A DNA stretch of 20,508 nt from Bacteroidales bacterium. Its GTDB lineage: Bacteria > Bacteroidota > Bacteroidia > Bacteroidales > UBA7960. A model generated the notes under the pieces. It worked only from the letters and a program-made list of their open reading frames with translations, was not told the DNA's origin and ran no database searches. The position numbers were made by a program, and so were the translations under genes. Below are positions 7,922-16,262 of this stretch, in pieces. Position 1 is the first letter of the stretch. Every line of letters begins with the position of its first letter. The DNA lies in the NCBI GenBank assembly GCA_003451785.1, contig DMJL01000073.1, forward strand, positions 1 through 20,508. The letters are read 5' to 3'.

Positions 7922-10000
7922 ATGGTGGAGAATGAACCAGATAAGAGGCAATTGGCAGCAACGGACGAAAAACTAAAGTTTCCCCTACTGGCAGCATACG
8001 GTTCCGGTGGTATCATTCCCATTGCATTGTTCAATATTACCGGTATTCTTGTGGGTCTGATGGGAAACATCAGCCTGGGTCTAAGCGCATTCTGGCTGGG
8101 TGTGATTTTGATAATACCCCGTTTGTGGGATGCAGTTTCCGACCCGATGATTGGCCATCTGTCAGACAACGCCCGAACCCGTTGGGGAAGACGCAGACCA
8201 TTTATACTGGTTGGAGGCCTTTTGGTAGCATTGTTTTTTGTAGTAATATGGTGGATTCCGCAAGGTGCTGCCGTTAGGGCGTGGTTTCCTACTGAACAAG
8301 CTTTTCAATGGTTTCAACTTTCGTACTTGCTTGTTACGCTGATACTTTTTTTTACTGCAACTACGATATTCGAAATTCCGCATGGGTCGCTAGGAATGGA
8401 AATGACTACCGACCCTCATGCGCGTACACGATTGTTCAGTGCAAAAAGCTTTGTGGGTAATCTCTTTGCGATGAGCACCCCTTGGCTTTTTGCCCTGGCA
8501 AATTTGGAAATATTCAGGGGAGTGGGAGGTACGGAGGTTGATGGGATGCGGTATGTATCAATTTTAATCGCTCTAATTCTTTTACCATTGTCGTTGTGGT
8601 GGTTCCTTTCACTACGCGAACCGGGGTTTCACAGGATTGCAAGGCAGAAAAAATCCCCATTTTGGATCGATGTTAAAAAGACCCTAAAAAACCGAAACTT
8701 TATCCTGCTTACGCTAACCATTTTTACCCTGGCTATGGGGTTCAATTTTGTGAGTCTTCTGGGCTCGTATATACCCATATTCTATGTTTTTGGGGGCGAC
8801 AAGGTGGCCGGTGCATTCCTATTGGGAATCAACGGAACTATTTGGGCAATTACCGGCCTTTTGGCCGTTTTTCCACTAAACATTATTAGCCCAAGGTTGG
8901 GCAAACGCAAAACCTTGATGCTTTCGATTGCACTTATGGTATTGGCTCAATTGTCGAAGATCGTTTGCTACAATCCCCAGTATCCATTTTTGATAGTAAT
9001 TCCTACGGTGCTACTTTCAACTGGCATGCTTTTCTTTTTTACTCTTGGACCATCGATGATAGGCGATATCTGCGATGAAGATGACCTTAAAACTGGTGTA
9101 AGAAACGAAGGAAGTTATTATTCGATTTTCTGGTGGTTCATCAAAATGGGAACAGCACTTGCCAGTTTTGTTGCCGGAGCATTAATTGTGCTTACCCTCT
9201 TCGACGAAACACAGGTTACCCGGGTTGATAGAATAGAATCGCGCTTAAGGTCGCTACAAAACTTTGCTCAAACAGAGGCAATTACAGAAAATCAAACCGA
9301 TGTGGCATCATTCCGAAATGCAGCTTTTAGGCTCAATCAGGACGCTCAAAACCAGATAAGGGACCTTCATGTTTCAACAAGAAAAAAACTCAATGAGCTT
9401 AACTCAAAATCCTTTTCTGAACTGCCTGGTATGCTGCAAAAAAGTCGTCAGTTTATTTTTGACCAGGAAACGATAACTACCACCATTTCCGAAAGACTTA
9501 AACGGATTGAAGCCGAATTGAACGAGGCTGCAAGCAGAAACGACCTCGGTAAGACCCGTATCCTTTTTACTGAAACTTCAGATTTGTTGCAGCAGGTAAA
9601 AATGCATAACTCCAGGTTTGCAGTTTTTGACCTTTACCTCCACTTCAACTTAAAATCAACAGAAAGCGAAAATACCAGCAGCCATTACCTGAACCTTTCT
9701 CAAAGTACCGGAAGAATACTACAGGCTTTAAGCGAGATTGAAATGCATACCTATGAACCCTCCATGCAAAATGAGATCGACAAGGTGTTAGAGAAAGTTG
9801 CACCCCTTAAAAAACAGTCGTCACACACACTCAAGATGATGAGGCTTGTCGAAATTGGAGTACCAGTGCTTCTTAGTATTTTTTCTATAATTTTCATTAT
9901 GGGATATTCCCTGACCGACAGGCGAACAATGGAAATTAAGGATCTTTTAAGGGCAAGGAACCAACAACAAAAATCAGACAACGGCAAAATCGATGAGTAA
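7922..10000 (+). CDS. GPH-family (MelB-type) sugar:cation symporter with large periplasmic insertion
   Basis: The 692-residue product is an inner-membrane transporter of the major facilitator superfamily. The GPH signature is clear in RLWDAVSDPMIGHLSDNAR followed by TRWGRRRPFIL; D70 and D74 correspond to the cation/sugar-site aspartates D55 and D59 of MelB. The DICDEDDLKTGVRNEG motif before helix 11 is also typical. Family members are usually about 450-500 residues. The excess lies between helix 11 (ending near residue 425) and helix 12 (about 637-665): roughly 210 charged, heptad-like, probably helical residues with few glycines or prolines. By MelB topology this loop faces the periplasm. 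The gene starts 19 bases after the glycosidase gene and precedes two cytoplasmic enzymes, so it probably imports beta-1,2-gluco-oligosaccharides. Family sure; substrate inferred. Confidence 0.9.
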   Translation: MVENEPDKRQLAATDEKLKFPLLAAYGSGGIIPIALFNITGILVGLMGNISLGLSAFWLGVILIIPRLWDAVSDPMIGHLSDNARTRWGRRRPFILVGGLLVALFFVVIWWIPQGAAVRAWFPTEQAFQWFQLSYLLVTLILFFTATTIFEIPHGSLGMEMTTDPHARTRLFSAKSFVGNLFAMSTPWLFALANLEIFRGVGGTEVDGMRYVSILIALILLPLSLWWFLSLREPGFHRIARQKKSPFWIDVKKTLKNRNFILLTLTIFTLAMGFNFVSLLGSYIPIFYVFGGDKVAGAFLLGINGTIWAITGLLAVFPLNIISPRLGKRKTLMLSIALMVLAQLSKIVCYNPQYPFLIVIPTVLLSTGMLFFFTLGPSMIGDICDEDDLKTGVRNEGSYYSIFWWFIKMGTALASFVAGALIVLTLFDETQVTRVDRIESRLRSLQNFAQTEAITENQTDVASFRNAAFRLNQDAQNQIRDLHVSTRKKLNELNSKSFSELPGMLQKSRQFIFDQETITTTISERLKRIEAELNEAASRNDLGKTRILFTETSDLLQQVKMHNSRFAVFDLYLHFNLKSTESENTSSHYLNLSQSTGRILQALSEIEMHTYEPSMQNEIDKVLEKVAPLKKQSSHTLKMMRLVEIGVPVLLSIFSIIFIMGYSLTDRRTMEIKDLLRARNQQQKSDNGKIDE

Positions 10001-10085
10001 TCATGTTCATGCGCGACAAAACCAATAAAACCCAGAGAATACTATTGACAAATTACAAAGTGTAAAAAAGAATTACAGGTACAAT

Positions 10086-12521
10086 ATGACTTTTGAAGTA
10101 AAAAACGGATGCTTTTGGCTCAATGGCCGTAAAACATTTTTGAACTCCGGCGAAATTCACTATTTCAGGATTAAGAAAGAACTGTGGAGCAAACATCTGG
10201 AAGGGGCCAAGGAGGCCGGCCTGACAACGATCAGCACCTACGTTCCGTGGGCCTGGCACGAACCAAGTGAAGGAGTGTTTGATTTTGATGGCGTAACATG
10301 CCCTGAGCGCGACCTAAAAGGATGGCTGGCCAAATGCACGGAATATGGTTTGACCTGTATTTTAAAACCAGGACCCTACATTCTTGCCGAATTCAGGGGT
10401 GCCGGATTGCCCGACTGGCTGCTACAAAAGCACGAGGACCAACTGAGGGTAAGAAACAGCAATGGCGAATTCATTGGTGGAGATTGGGTAAACCTTTTTC
10501 ATCCTATTTTTCTGGAAAAAGTGACTTCGTGGTATAATCAGATCATGCCCCTGATAGCACTGAACCAGGCTTCGAACAACGGTCCGGTAATTATGATGCA
10601 GGTATGCAACGAGATTGGTGTGTTCTCCTGGTTGGCCCATGGGGCTGACTATTCAGGCGATGTATTGGAAAGGTTTGTAAAATTCTTGAAACAAAAGTAT
10701 CCTAACATCCACTTGCTCAATGCAACATGGGACACCTGCTATGCAGAATTTCAGGATATAGTACTCCCTCCTGACAGCAAGATCCCCTATTCATCGAAGG
10801 CTGACAGGGCAAGAGATTATGACTGGCATTGTTTCTGGCGTGTGTATTTTGGTGAATATCTTAAAATGTTGGTTCAATCCATCAGAGCAAAGGGGGTAGC
10901 AGTTCCCCTCTACCATAACCTGCCGGGTTGGATTTATGGCTCGGGCTATGAGTTTCCGGTAAACATAACCATGTACGAGGAGTTGTACAGCCAGCGCAGC
11001 GAAATCATTTTCGGGGTTGATCATATACCCGAATTTGTGTCGTACCGCAACATGCACGACGACCGCATCATAAATGACATCACCCTGGCCATGCAAGGTT
11101 CGGGGCCGCTATTTGCCGCGGAGTTCCAATGTGGATCTCGCGAGTTTCATGTAGTTACCAACCCTCGCGAAATGGAGCTGTTTTACAAAGCCAGCATTGC
11201 CAACGGCTTAACAGGTTGGAACTATTATATGTTCTCTCAAGGTAAAAACCCGCCACGAAAAGGATATTCAGGCGACACATTCTATTGGTACACGCCCCTT
11301 AAAGCCAATGGCGAAAGATCCAGCGCATTCGAACCGGTTAGGAAGTTGAGTCGTTTTTTGACAACATGTAGCGATATTGTTCTTGATTCACAACGAAGGG
11401 CCGAGGTGTGTGTTCTGTTTTACCCACCCTACTATGCCACCGAGCTGGAGCGACCCGAAACAGGAGCATCGGGCTTGCAGTTCAGACCTTCGTCGATCAG
11501 AAGACCGGCTTATTACGACGGATTGCTGAAAGCACTGCAGGTGCTCAATGTAGATTACAACATGGCCGACTTAACCCAAACTTCACCAGAACAGTTGAGT
11601 CAATACAAGCAGGTTTGGTTGTTCTGCACAGATGAGATGAACGCCAAAGACCAGGAAACCATTGTGCAGGCACTGGAAGCAGGTTGCAACCTGGTAGTTT
11701 TTCCCAACCTGCCCGACCGCGACCTGTTGCAAAAACCCTGTACAATAATCCGCGATGCTTTGGCCATTGAGCCTGTAGCAACTGAAAGGATTGAATCGCC
11801 ATTGGTTGACATACTTGGCTTTGAAGATATTAAATGCGCCAACCCCCAGATGATCTACCCTGAGGTTTTGCCTGCCAACATTGAAATAGTAGCAAGGACG
11901 ATTACAGAAAAAACTTGCGGCATTGCCATAAAAACCGGAAAGGGAAGCCTGCTTCATTTGGGTACCTGGATAGGGTTCGATACCGAGGGCCATAAACCGG
12001 TTTACAAAGCCTTGCTTCAAAGATCAGGCACCAAACTAAGTCATGCTGAAGCAGATAATGAAGATATCATCATAAGACAACGATTTTGTGAAGATGGTCG
12101 TGCCTTACTCTTTGTAGCAAACTACCACAACGAAGAGCACCACTCCGGGGTTAAATACACCCATCCGCAAAATGGGAAAACAATTTCTATTCCGTTTTCG
12201 GGAGGCAGGTTAACCTGGCCCGCACTCTATGGTTTACTCACACCTGTGTGTCTCGAACTTGACAGCGGGATTAGGCTGCTTCACACCACTTCAAACATCC
12301 TTGGGATTGAAAAAGTGGGAACCCAGGTAATTATTACGCTTGAAGGCGACCGTGATCTCGAAGGGGAACTGGTTCTTGAAGGGGAAAACCTCCAGAATAT
12401 CATTCATATTGAACCTGAAGGAACAGTGATGGACATGGCGAATCATTCAGGCCATATCGTGCTAAATTACAAACATTTACACAAATCTGAGTTCAAAATA
12501 AGGTTTTACCTTAGTCTATAA
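10086..12521 (+). CDS. GH35-family enzyme, probable beta-1,2-glucosyltransferase or beta-1,2-oligoglucan-acting glycosidase
   Basis: The 811-residue product has no signal peptide and should be cytoplasmic. The N-terminal GH35 barrel (about 1-390) is evident from LNSGEIHYFRIKKELW, AGLTTISTYVPWAWHEPSEG and CILKPGPYILAEFRGAGLP. The acid/base is E176 in QVCNEIGVF and the nucleophile E346 in LFAAEFQCG. Both sites differ from beta-galactosidases, which usually read ENEYG and (T)EFWxGW. Residues about 440-600 resemble the Rossmann-like amidotransferase-type domain seen in GH42; the rest is beta-rich. A GH35 protein from an Ignavibacterium album endo-beta-1,2-glucanase cluster (IALB_1185) is known to be a beta-1,2-glucosyltransferase; the same context here makes that activity more likely than beta-galactosidase. 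It lies between the symporter and the GH94 gene, 70-85 bases from each. GH35 membership is secure, the activity is inferred. Confidence 0.85.
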   Translation: MTFEVKNGCFWLNGRKTFLNSGEIHYFRIKKELWSKHLEGAKEAGLTTISTYVPWAWHEPSEGVFDFDGVTCPERDLKGWLAKCTEYGLTCILKPGPYILAEFRGAGLPDWLLQKHEDQLRVRNSNGEFIGGDWVNLFHPIFLEKVTSWYNQIMPLIALNQASNNGPVIMMQVCNEIGVFSWLAHGADYSGDVLERFVKFLKQKYPNIHLLNATWDTCYAEFQDIVLPPDSKIPYSSKADRARDYDWHCFWRVYFGEYLKMLVQSIRAKGVAVPLYHNLPGWIYGSGYEFPVNITMYEELYSQRSEIIFGVDHIPEFVSYRNMHDDRIINDITLAMQGSGPLFAAEFQCGSREFHVVTNPREMELFYKASIANGLTGWNYYMFSQGKNPPRKGYSGDTFYWYTPLKANGERSSAFEPVRKLSRFLTTCSDIVLDSQRRAEVCVLFYPPYYATELERPETGASGLQFRPSSIRRPAYYDGLLKALQVLNVDYNMADLTQTSPEQLSQYKQVWLFCTDEMNAKDQETIVQALEAGCNLVVFPNLPDRDLLQKPCTIIRDALAIEPVATERIESPLVDILGFEDIKCANPQMIYPEVLPANIEIVARTITEKTCGIAIKTGKGSLLHLGTWIGFDTEGHKPVYKALLQRSGTKLSHAEADNEDIIIRQRFCEDGRALLFVANYHNEEHHSGVKYTHPQNGKTISIPFSGGRLTWPALYGLLTPVCLELDSGIRLLHTTSNILGIEKVGTQVIITLEGDRDLEGELVLEGENLQNIIHIEPEGTVMDMANHSGHIVLNYKHLHKSEFKIRFYLSL

Positions 12522-12591
12522 GGTAAGATTAATCTTCAATCGATAATCCTTGAAAGCTGCCATTCCACAATAATAAAAAATAACTTTTTGA

Positions 12592-15500
12592 ATGAGAATT
12601 GAGAATAATTCGGGTTTAAGGGTTGACCTTTTACCCACAGGTTCTATAAAAAGCATTGAGGCCGATCCGGTCAGAATCAGCATGATGCCTGCCACGGCAT
12701 ATTCACGCAATGGCGCCAACCTTTATCTTCGAATATACTCTGACTCAATCCGATTTATCCCTCTGTTTGGGCCTCAGAGCCAAAGTGAGTTTTCTGTATG
12801 TAGCTCCGGATTTTTTTTCAAAGGAGTCTATCATGGCTTAACCTACAAAGGCGTATTCGGCCTTTTGGAAACCGGAACCAGTTGGAATGTGGCTGTTAAA
12901 GTTGAAAACACTTCAACAGCAGATGTAAAAGCCGATGTTGTTTACCTACAGGATGTTGGTCTAAAACTTGCCACAGCCGGTCAGGTGAACGAATATTATG
13001 TAAGCCAGTATATTGAAAGGAGAATTTTTGACGATGCACGATTTGGTAAAGTTGTAGTTTGCCGCCAAAACATGAAAGAGCCAACCGGCAATCCATGGCT
13101 TATGATAGCATGCAGCAACGGAGCAGATTCGGCTTGCACCGATGGGATGGTCTTTTATGGAAAAAACTATCGCGAAACCTCCATTCCTGAAGCCTTAAAC
13201 TCAGAAACCCTTTTGGGTGAGTATGCAGGGGAGTCGTCGCTGGGAGCTGTGCAATCAAAGCCAGTTTATTTGAAGGTTGGCCAAGGACAAACCTTCGCTT
13301 TCTCTGCCCTTTTCATGCACAACCATAGCGAAGCTTCTTCTGATGCAGACCTCAACCTTCTACCGGGACTATTTGCCAACTTCAGTGAACAAATTGCATT
13401 GCCAGAAAACGCCACTTGGTTCAAACCAGAAAGAAACTTGTTCAACAAATCCCCATTTCTTCTGACTGAAACCCTTTCCGAAGCTGAGCTAAAGCGTTTT
13501 TTCGAACCTGAATGGAGGCACATCGAAAAAAACGGAGCTAGCATCCTATCATTTTTTTGTGGCAAGCACAACCATGTAGTATTAAAGGAAAAAGAGCTTT
13601 TGGTTGACCGCCCGCATGGCATCATCCTGCAGGCCAACTTAGGTCTTACGCCCCACGAAGGAATAGTTTCGACCAACCCATTCATTTCAGGAGTTTTCAA
13701 TTCGCACTTTTCGCAGGGAAACACCAATTTCAATGTGTTGTTGTCGGTTCATTCGGGCCAGTTCAACCTGGCACTTGAAACCGGCCAGCGCATATTTGTA
13801 AATATCGATGGACAATACCGCCTTCTCGGTGTTCCCTCTGCATTTGAGATGGGTTTAAGCCATTGCAGGTGGCTTTACAAGCACAAAAATCATGTTTTCG
13901 AAATATCGACAAGGGCCTCAGTAACCTCCCCTATAGTTTGTACCAGTTTCACCGTACTTAGTGGAGAAAAGATTGAAGCAATTATTACGCATGATTTCGA
14001 CCACCTCAACGGTTGGCGGATGAAGCCAGGCCAAGCAAAAGAAGAGTTTATTGCAACGCCTTTCAATGGCGCCATGATAACTTCTAAATTTCCCGATGCG
14101 AAATTCAGGATGAGGATTCAGGGTGATTATGCAACGCATACTTCAGGACATAACGAATTAATCAATCCGGCAGGTTCTTTAAGTGATAAACAACTTTTTG
14201 TTGTAAAGCTGACAAAAACCAGCACCTTTACTTTTGGTTTTATTGCCGAAGTGAACGCACCTTCCCAAATAAGCCTAACAGAAACAGGTTTTGCAGGTGG
14301 GCATGATTTAGAGCAATTCTGGTACCAACTTGGCACAAACATCCGCCTTAAAGGAGAAAATCCAAACCTCGCTGCCATAAGCGAGATACTCCCTTGGTAT
14401 GGAACCAACGCCCTCATTCATTACCTCACACCTTATGGCCTTGAGCAGTTTAGCGGAGCAGCATGGGGCACCCGCGATGTTTCGCAGGGGCCAATAGACT
14501 TGCTGCTGAGTTTGGGGAAATACCATGAAGCGCGGCAGGTACTTCGCGTCATTTTCTCAAATCAGCACCCCGATGGATGGTGGCCGCAATGGTGGATGTT
14601 CGACAGCTACGCGCACATCAGGGCGCACGAAGCCCACGGCGACATTGGTTATTGGTGTGTTTTGGCCTTATGTAATTACATTAAAACTACAGGCGACTTC
14701 ACCATTCTAAATGAAAAACTGCCCTACTTCAACGGAAATGGAACGGAAGGGAAGGCAGAACCAACCCCTTTGAGCGAACATGTTGAAAGGCTCATACATT
14801 CGGTTATCAACTCATTTATCCCCGGATTTTCATTCGTGCCATTTGGAGGGGGCGACTGGAACGACTCTCTGCAACCAGTAAGCGACGATCTTGCACAGAG
14901 AATGATATCCAGTTGGACTGTTCTGATGAGTTATCAGGCATTTTTTGAATACAAAACGGTTTGCCGGGCAGCAGGTTTCGCTTCTTTATCAGACCGTTTG
15001 ACAGAAATTTGTAACGAAATAAAATCAGATTTTAATAAATACCTGATCGCAGATGGCGTTGTTGCAGGCTATGGACTTGTGGAAGGCAAGAACCGGATTT
15101 CGCTCCTGCTGCATCCCTCCGATCGGGTTACCGTGGTAAAATACAGCGTATTGCCAATGAATCGTGGCATCATAAGCAATTTGTTTACTCGGGAGCAGGC
15201 CGCAAAGCACTATAAATTAATTAATAAACACCTTACCGGTCCCGACGGTGTAAGGCTTATGGACCGCCCTTTGAGATATAAGGGAGGAATTCAGGAATTC
15301 TTCCAGCGCGCAGAAAGTAGTACATTTTTTGGACGAGAGATTGGACTCATGTACAACCATGAACATATCCGCTATGCCGAAACTTTGGCAATTCTGGGAC
15401 ATGCCGAAGAATTTATCAAGGCTCTCCGCCAGGCAAGTCCTGTGGACTACAATCATTTAGTTGCCAACAGCGCGCCAAGGCAGTCCAATTGCTATTACAG

Positions 15501-15927
15501 CAGTTCCGATGTTGTTTTCAAAAGCCGCTACGAAGCCGATGAACTTTATGGAAAGGTGATTGCGGGAGAACAGACGGTAAGAGGCGGCTGGCGGGTTTAT
15601 TCGAGCGGGCCGGGCATTTTCATTGGTATTGTAGTAGGCAGAATGCTCGGATTTCGCCTGGAATACGATCGGGTGATCATCGACCCCGTGGTGCCGTTTG
15701 CATTCAATGGCTTTTCGGCCAGGCTGCAGTTTTTAGGTAAAAACATTGAAGTTCGTTACACTATAGCCAAAGATACCCATAGTCCCAAATCTATCAGGAT
15801 GAACGGAAAAACCCTGGATTTCGAAATACAGGAAAACAATTACAGACTAGGTGGAGCAATGGTTCCCAAAGTATTGTTTTTGGCCGCCCTTGAGCTAGAT
15901 GAAAACTTAGTTGAAATAGAACTTTAG
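12592..15927 (+). CDS. GH94 1,2-beta-oligoglucan phosphorylase (SOGP-like)
   Basis: The 1111-residue product lacks a signal peptide and is probably cytoplasmic. SOGP splits beta-1,2-gluco-oligosaccharides with phosphate, giving alpha-glucose 1-phosphate and a chain one unit shorter. The length of about 1100 residues matches SOGP and exceeds cellobiose or cellodextrin phosphorylases (about 800-1000). The N-terminal half (about 1-560) is beta-sandwich; its opening, with GLRVDLLPTGSIKSIEADP and ANLYLRIYSD, resembles the Listeria and Lachnoclostridium SOGPs as I remember them. The (alpha/alpha)6 barrel (about 570-1030) has AWGTRDVSQGP (R628, D629), the catalytic-acid motif GGGDWNDSLQ (residues 752-761), and a phosphate-binding loop GGWRVYSSGPGIFIG around residues 998-1012. 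It is the last gene of the block and explains why no beta-glucosidase is needed. A chitobiose- or cellobiose-type GH94 is less likely because of length and context. Confidence 0.88.
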   Translation: MRIENNSGLRVDLLPTGSIKSIEADPVRISMMPATAYSRNGANLYLRIYSDSIRFIPLFGPQSQSEFSVCSSGFFFKGVYHGLTYKGVFGLLETGTSWNVAVKVENTSTADVKADVVYLQDVGLKLATAGQVNEYYVSQYIERRIFDDARFGKVVVCRQNMKEPTGNPWLMIACSNGADSACTDGMVFYGKNYRETSIPEALNSETLLGEYAGESSLGAVQSKPVYLKVGQGQTFAFSALFMHNHSEASSDADLNLLPGLFANFSEQIALPENATWFKPERNLFNKSPFLLTETLSEAELKRFFEPEWRHIEKNGASILSFFCGKHNHVVLKEKELLVDRPHGIILQANLGLTPHEGIVSTNPFISGVFNSHFSQGNTNFNVLLSVHSGQFNLALETGQRIFVNIDGQYRLLGVPSAFEMGLSHCRWLYKHKNHVFEISTRASVTSPIVCTSFTVLSGEKIEAIITHDFDHLNGWRMKPGQAKEEFIATPFNGAMITSKFPDAKFRMRIQGDYATHTSGHNELINPAGSLSDKQLFVVKLTKTSTFTFGFIAEVNAPSQISLTETGFAGGHDLEQFWYQLGTNIRLKGENPNLAAISEILPWYGTNALIHYLTPYGLEQFSGAAWGTRDVSQGPIDLLLSLGKYHEARQVLRVIFSNQHPDGWWPQWWMFDSYAHIRAHEAHGDIGYWCVLALCNYIKTTGDFTILNEKLPYFNGNGTEGKAEPTPLSEHVERLIHSVINSFIPGFSFVPFGGGDWNDSLQPVSDDLAQRMISSWTVLMSYQAFFEYKTVCRAAGFASLSDRLTEICNEIKSDFNKYLIADGVVAGYGLVEGKNRISLLLHPSDRVTVVKYSVLPMNRGIISNLFTREQAAKHYKLINKHLTGPDGVRLMDRPLRYKGGIQEFFQRAESSTFFGREIGLMYNHEHIRYAETLAILGHAEEFIKALRQASPVDYNHLVANSAPRQSNCYYSSSDVVFKSRYEADELYGKVIAGEQTVRGGWRVYSSGPGIFIGIVVGRMLGFRLEYDRVIIDPVVPFAFNGFSARLQFLGKNIEVRYTIAKDTHSPKSIRMNGKTLDFEIQENNYRLGGAMVPKVLFLAALELDENLVEIEL

Positions 15928-16262
15928 CCATTTCGAACTAAAAAGCGGAATTTGCTCTCTGTAACCAATTGCAATTTGCAAGGTGATTATTCCCAAATTA
16001 CCTGATCATTACACTTGTCAGTATAGCTTTGCATGGATAGCATCATACTTGTTTGTAATAACAACAATAAAATTGGTTTGCGGATATCTTCGTCAATGTT
16101 CGTTGATAATCGAAGTTACTTATCGAGTTCCTTTTAAAAACGAATTATCAATCTACAGTTGGCAAACTGAAAGCTGTGGTTCAAGGGTTCTTTTTACCTT
16201 TTTAAAGCATACCGATGCTACCTTGAAAAATATTTGTTAAATTGCGGCTTTAATTCGTAGCC
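15928..16262 (+). other. 335-base intergenic gap after the PUL
   Basis: This AT-rich stretch separates the carbohydrate block from the restriction-modification gene and marks the end of the PUL. It contains a short direct repeat of the palindromic TTGCAA around 15970-15980 and a TAGCTTTG element at 16024-16031. No tRNA, no strong terminator hairpin and no convincing gene were found. An 85-codon GTG-started reading frame (15983-16240) exists but has no similarity I recognise and no initiation signal. Confidence 0.5.
16024..16031 (+). promoter_or_regulatory. Possible Bacteroidota -7 element (TAnnTTTG) upstream of the R-M gene
   Basis: TAGCTTTG matches the Bacteroidota sigma-ABfr -7 consensus TAnnTTTG exactly. 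The expected upstream -33 TTTG at 19-21 bases spacing is not clear, with only a CTG nearby. It would imply a leader of about 220 bases before the start at 16263. Weak evidence; a chance match is quite possible in AT-rich DNA. Confidence 0.2.

Noticed and set aside
10041..10085. TTGACA-like sequence upstream of the GH35 gene as a -35 box
   Set aside because: The Bacteroidota housekeeping sigma factor does not use that consensus and no TAnnTTTG element follows at the right distance; the gene fits the operon.
10086..12521. Annotation as a plain beta-galactosidase
   Set aside because: Family membership alone would suggest it, but both active-site motifs differ and every neighbour points to beta-1,2-glucose linkages.
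13266..13733. 155-codon minus-strand reading frame inside the GH94 gene
   Set aside because: It is antisense to the GH94 N-terminal domain and lacks any recognisable feature; a codon-bias shadow.
15983..16240. 85-codon reading frame in the gap before the R-M gene
   Set aside because: It needs a GTG start, has no initiation signal, no recognisable similarity and an AT-rich composition typical of noncoding sequence; its ending 22 bases before the R-M gene is the only hint in its favour.
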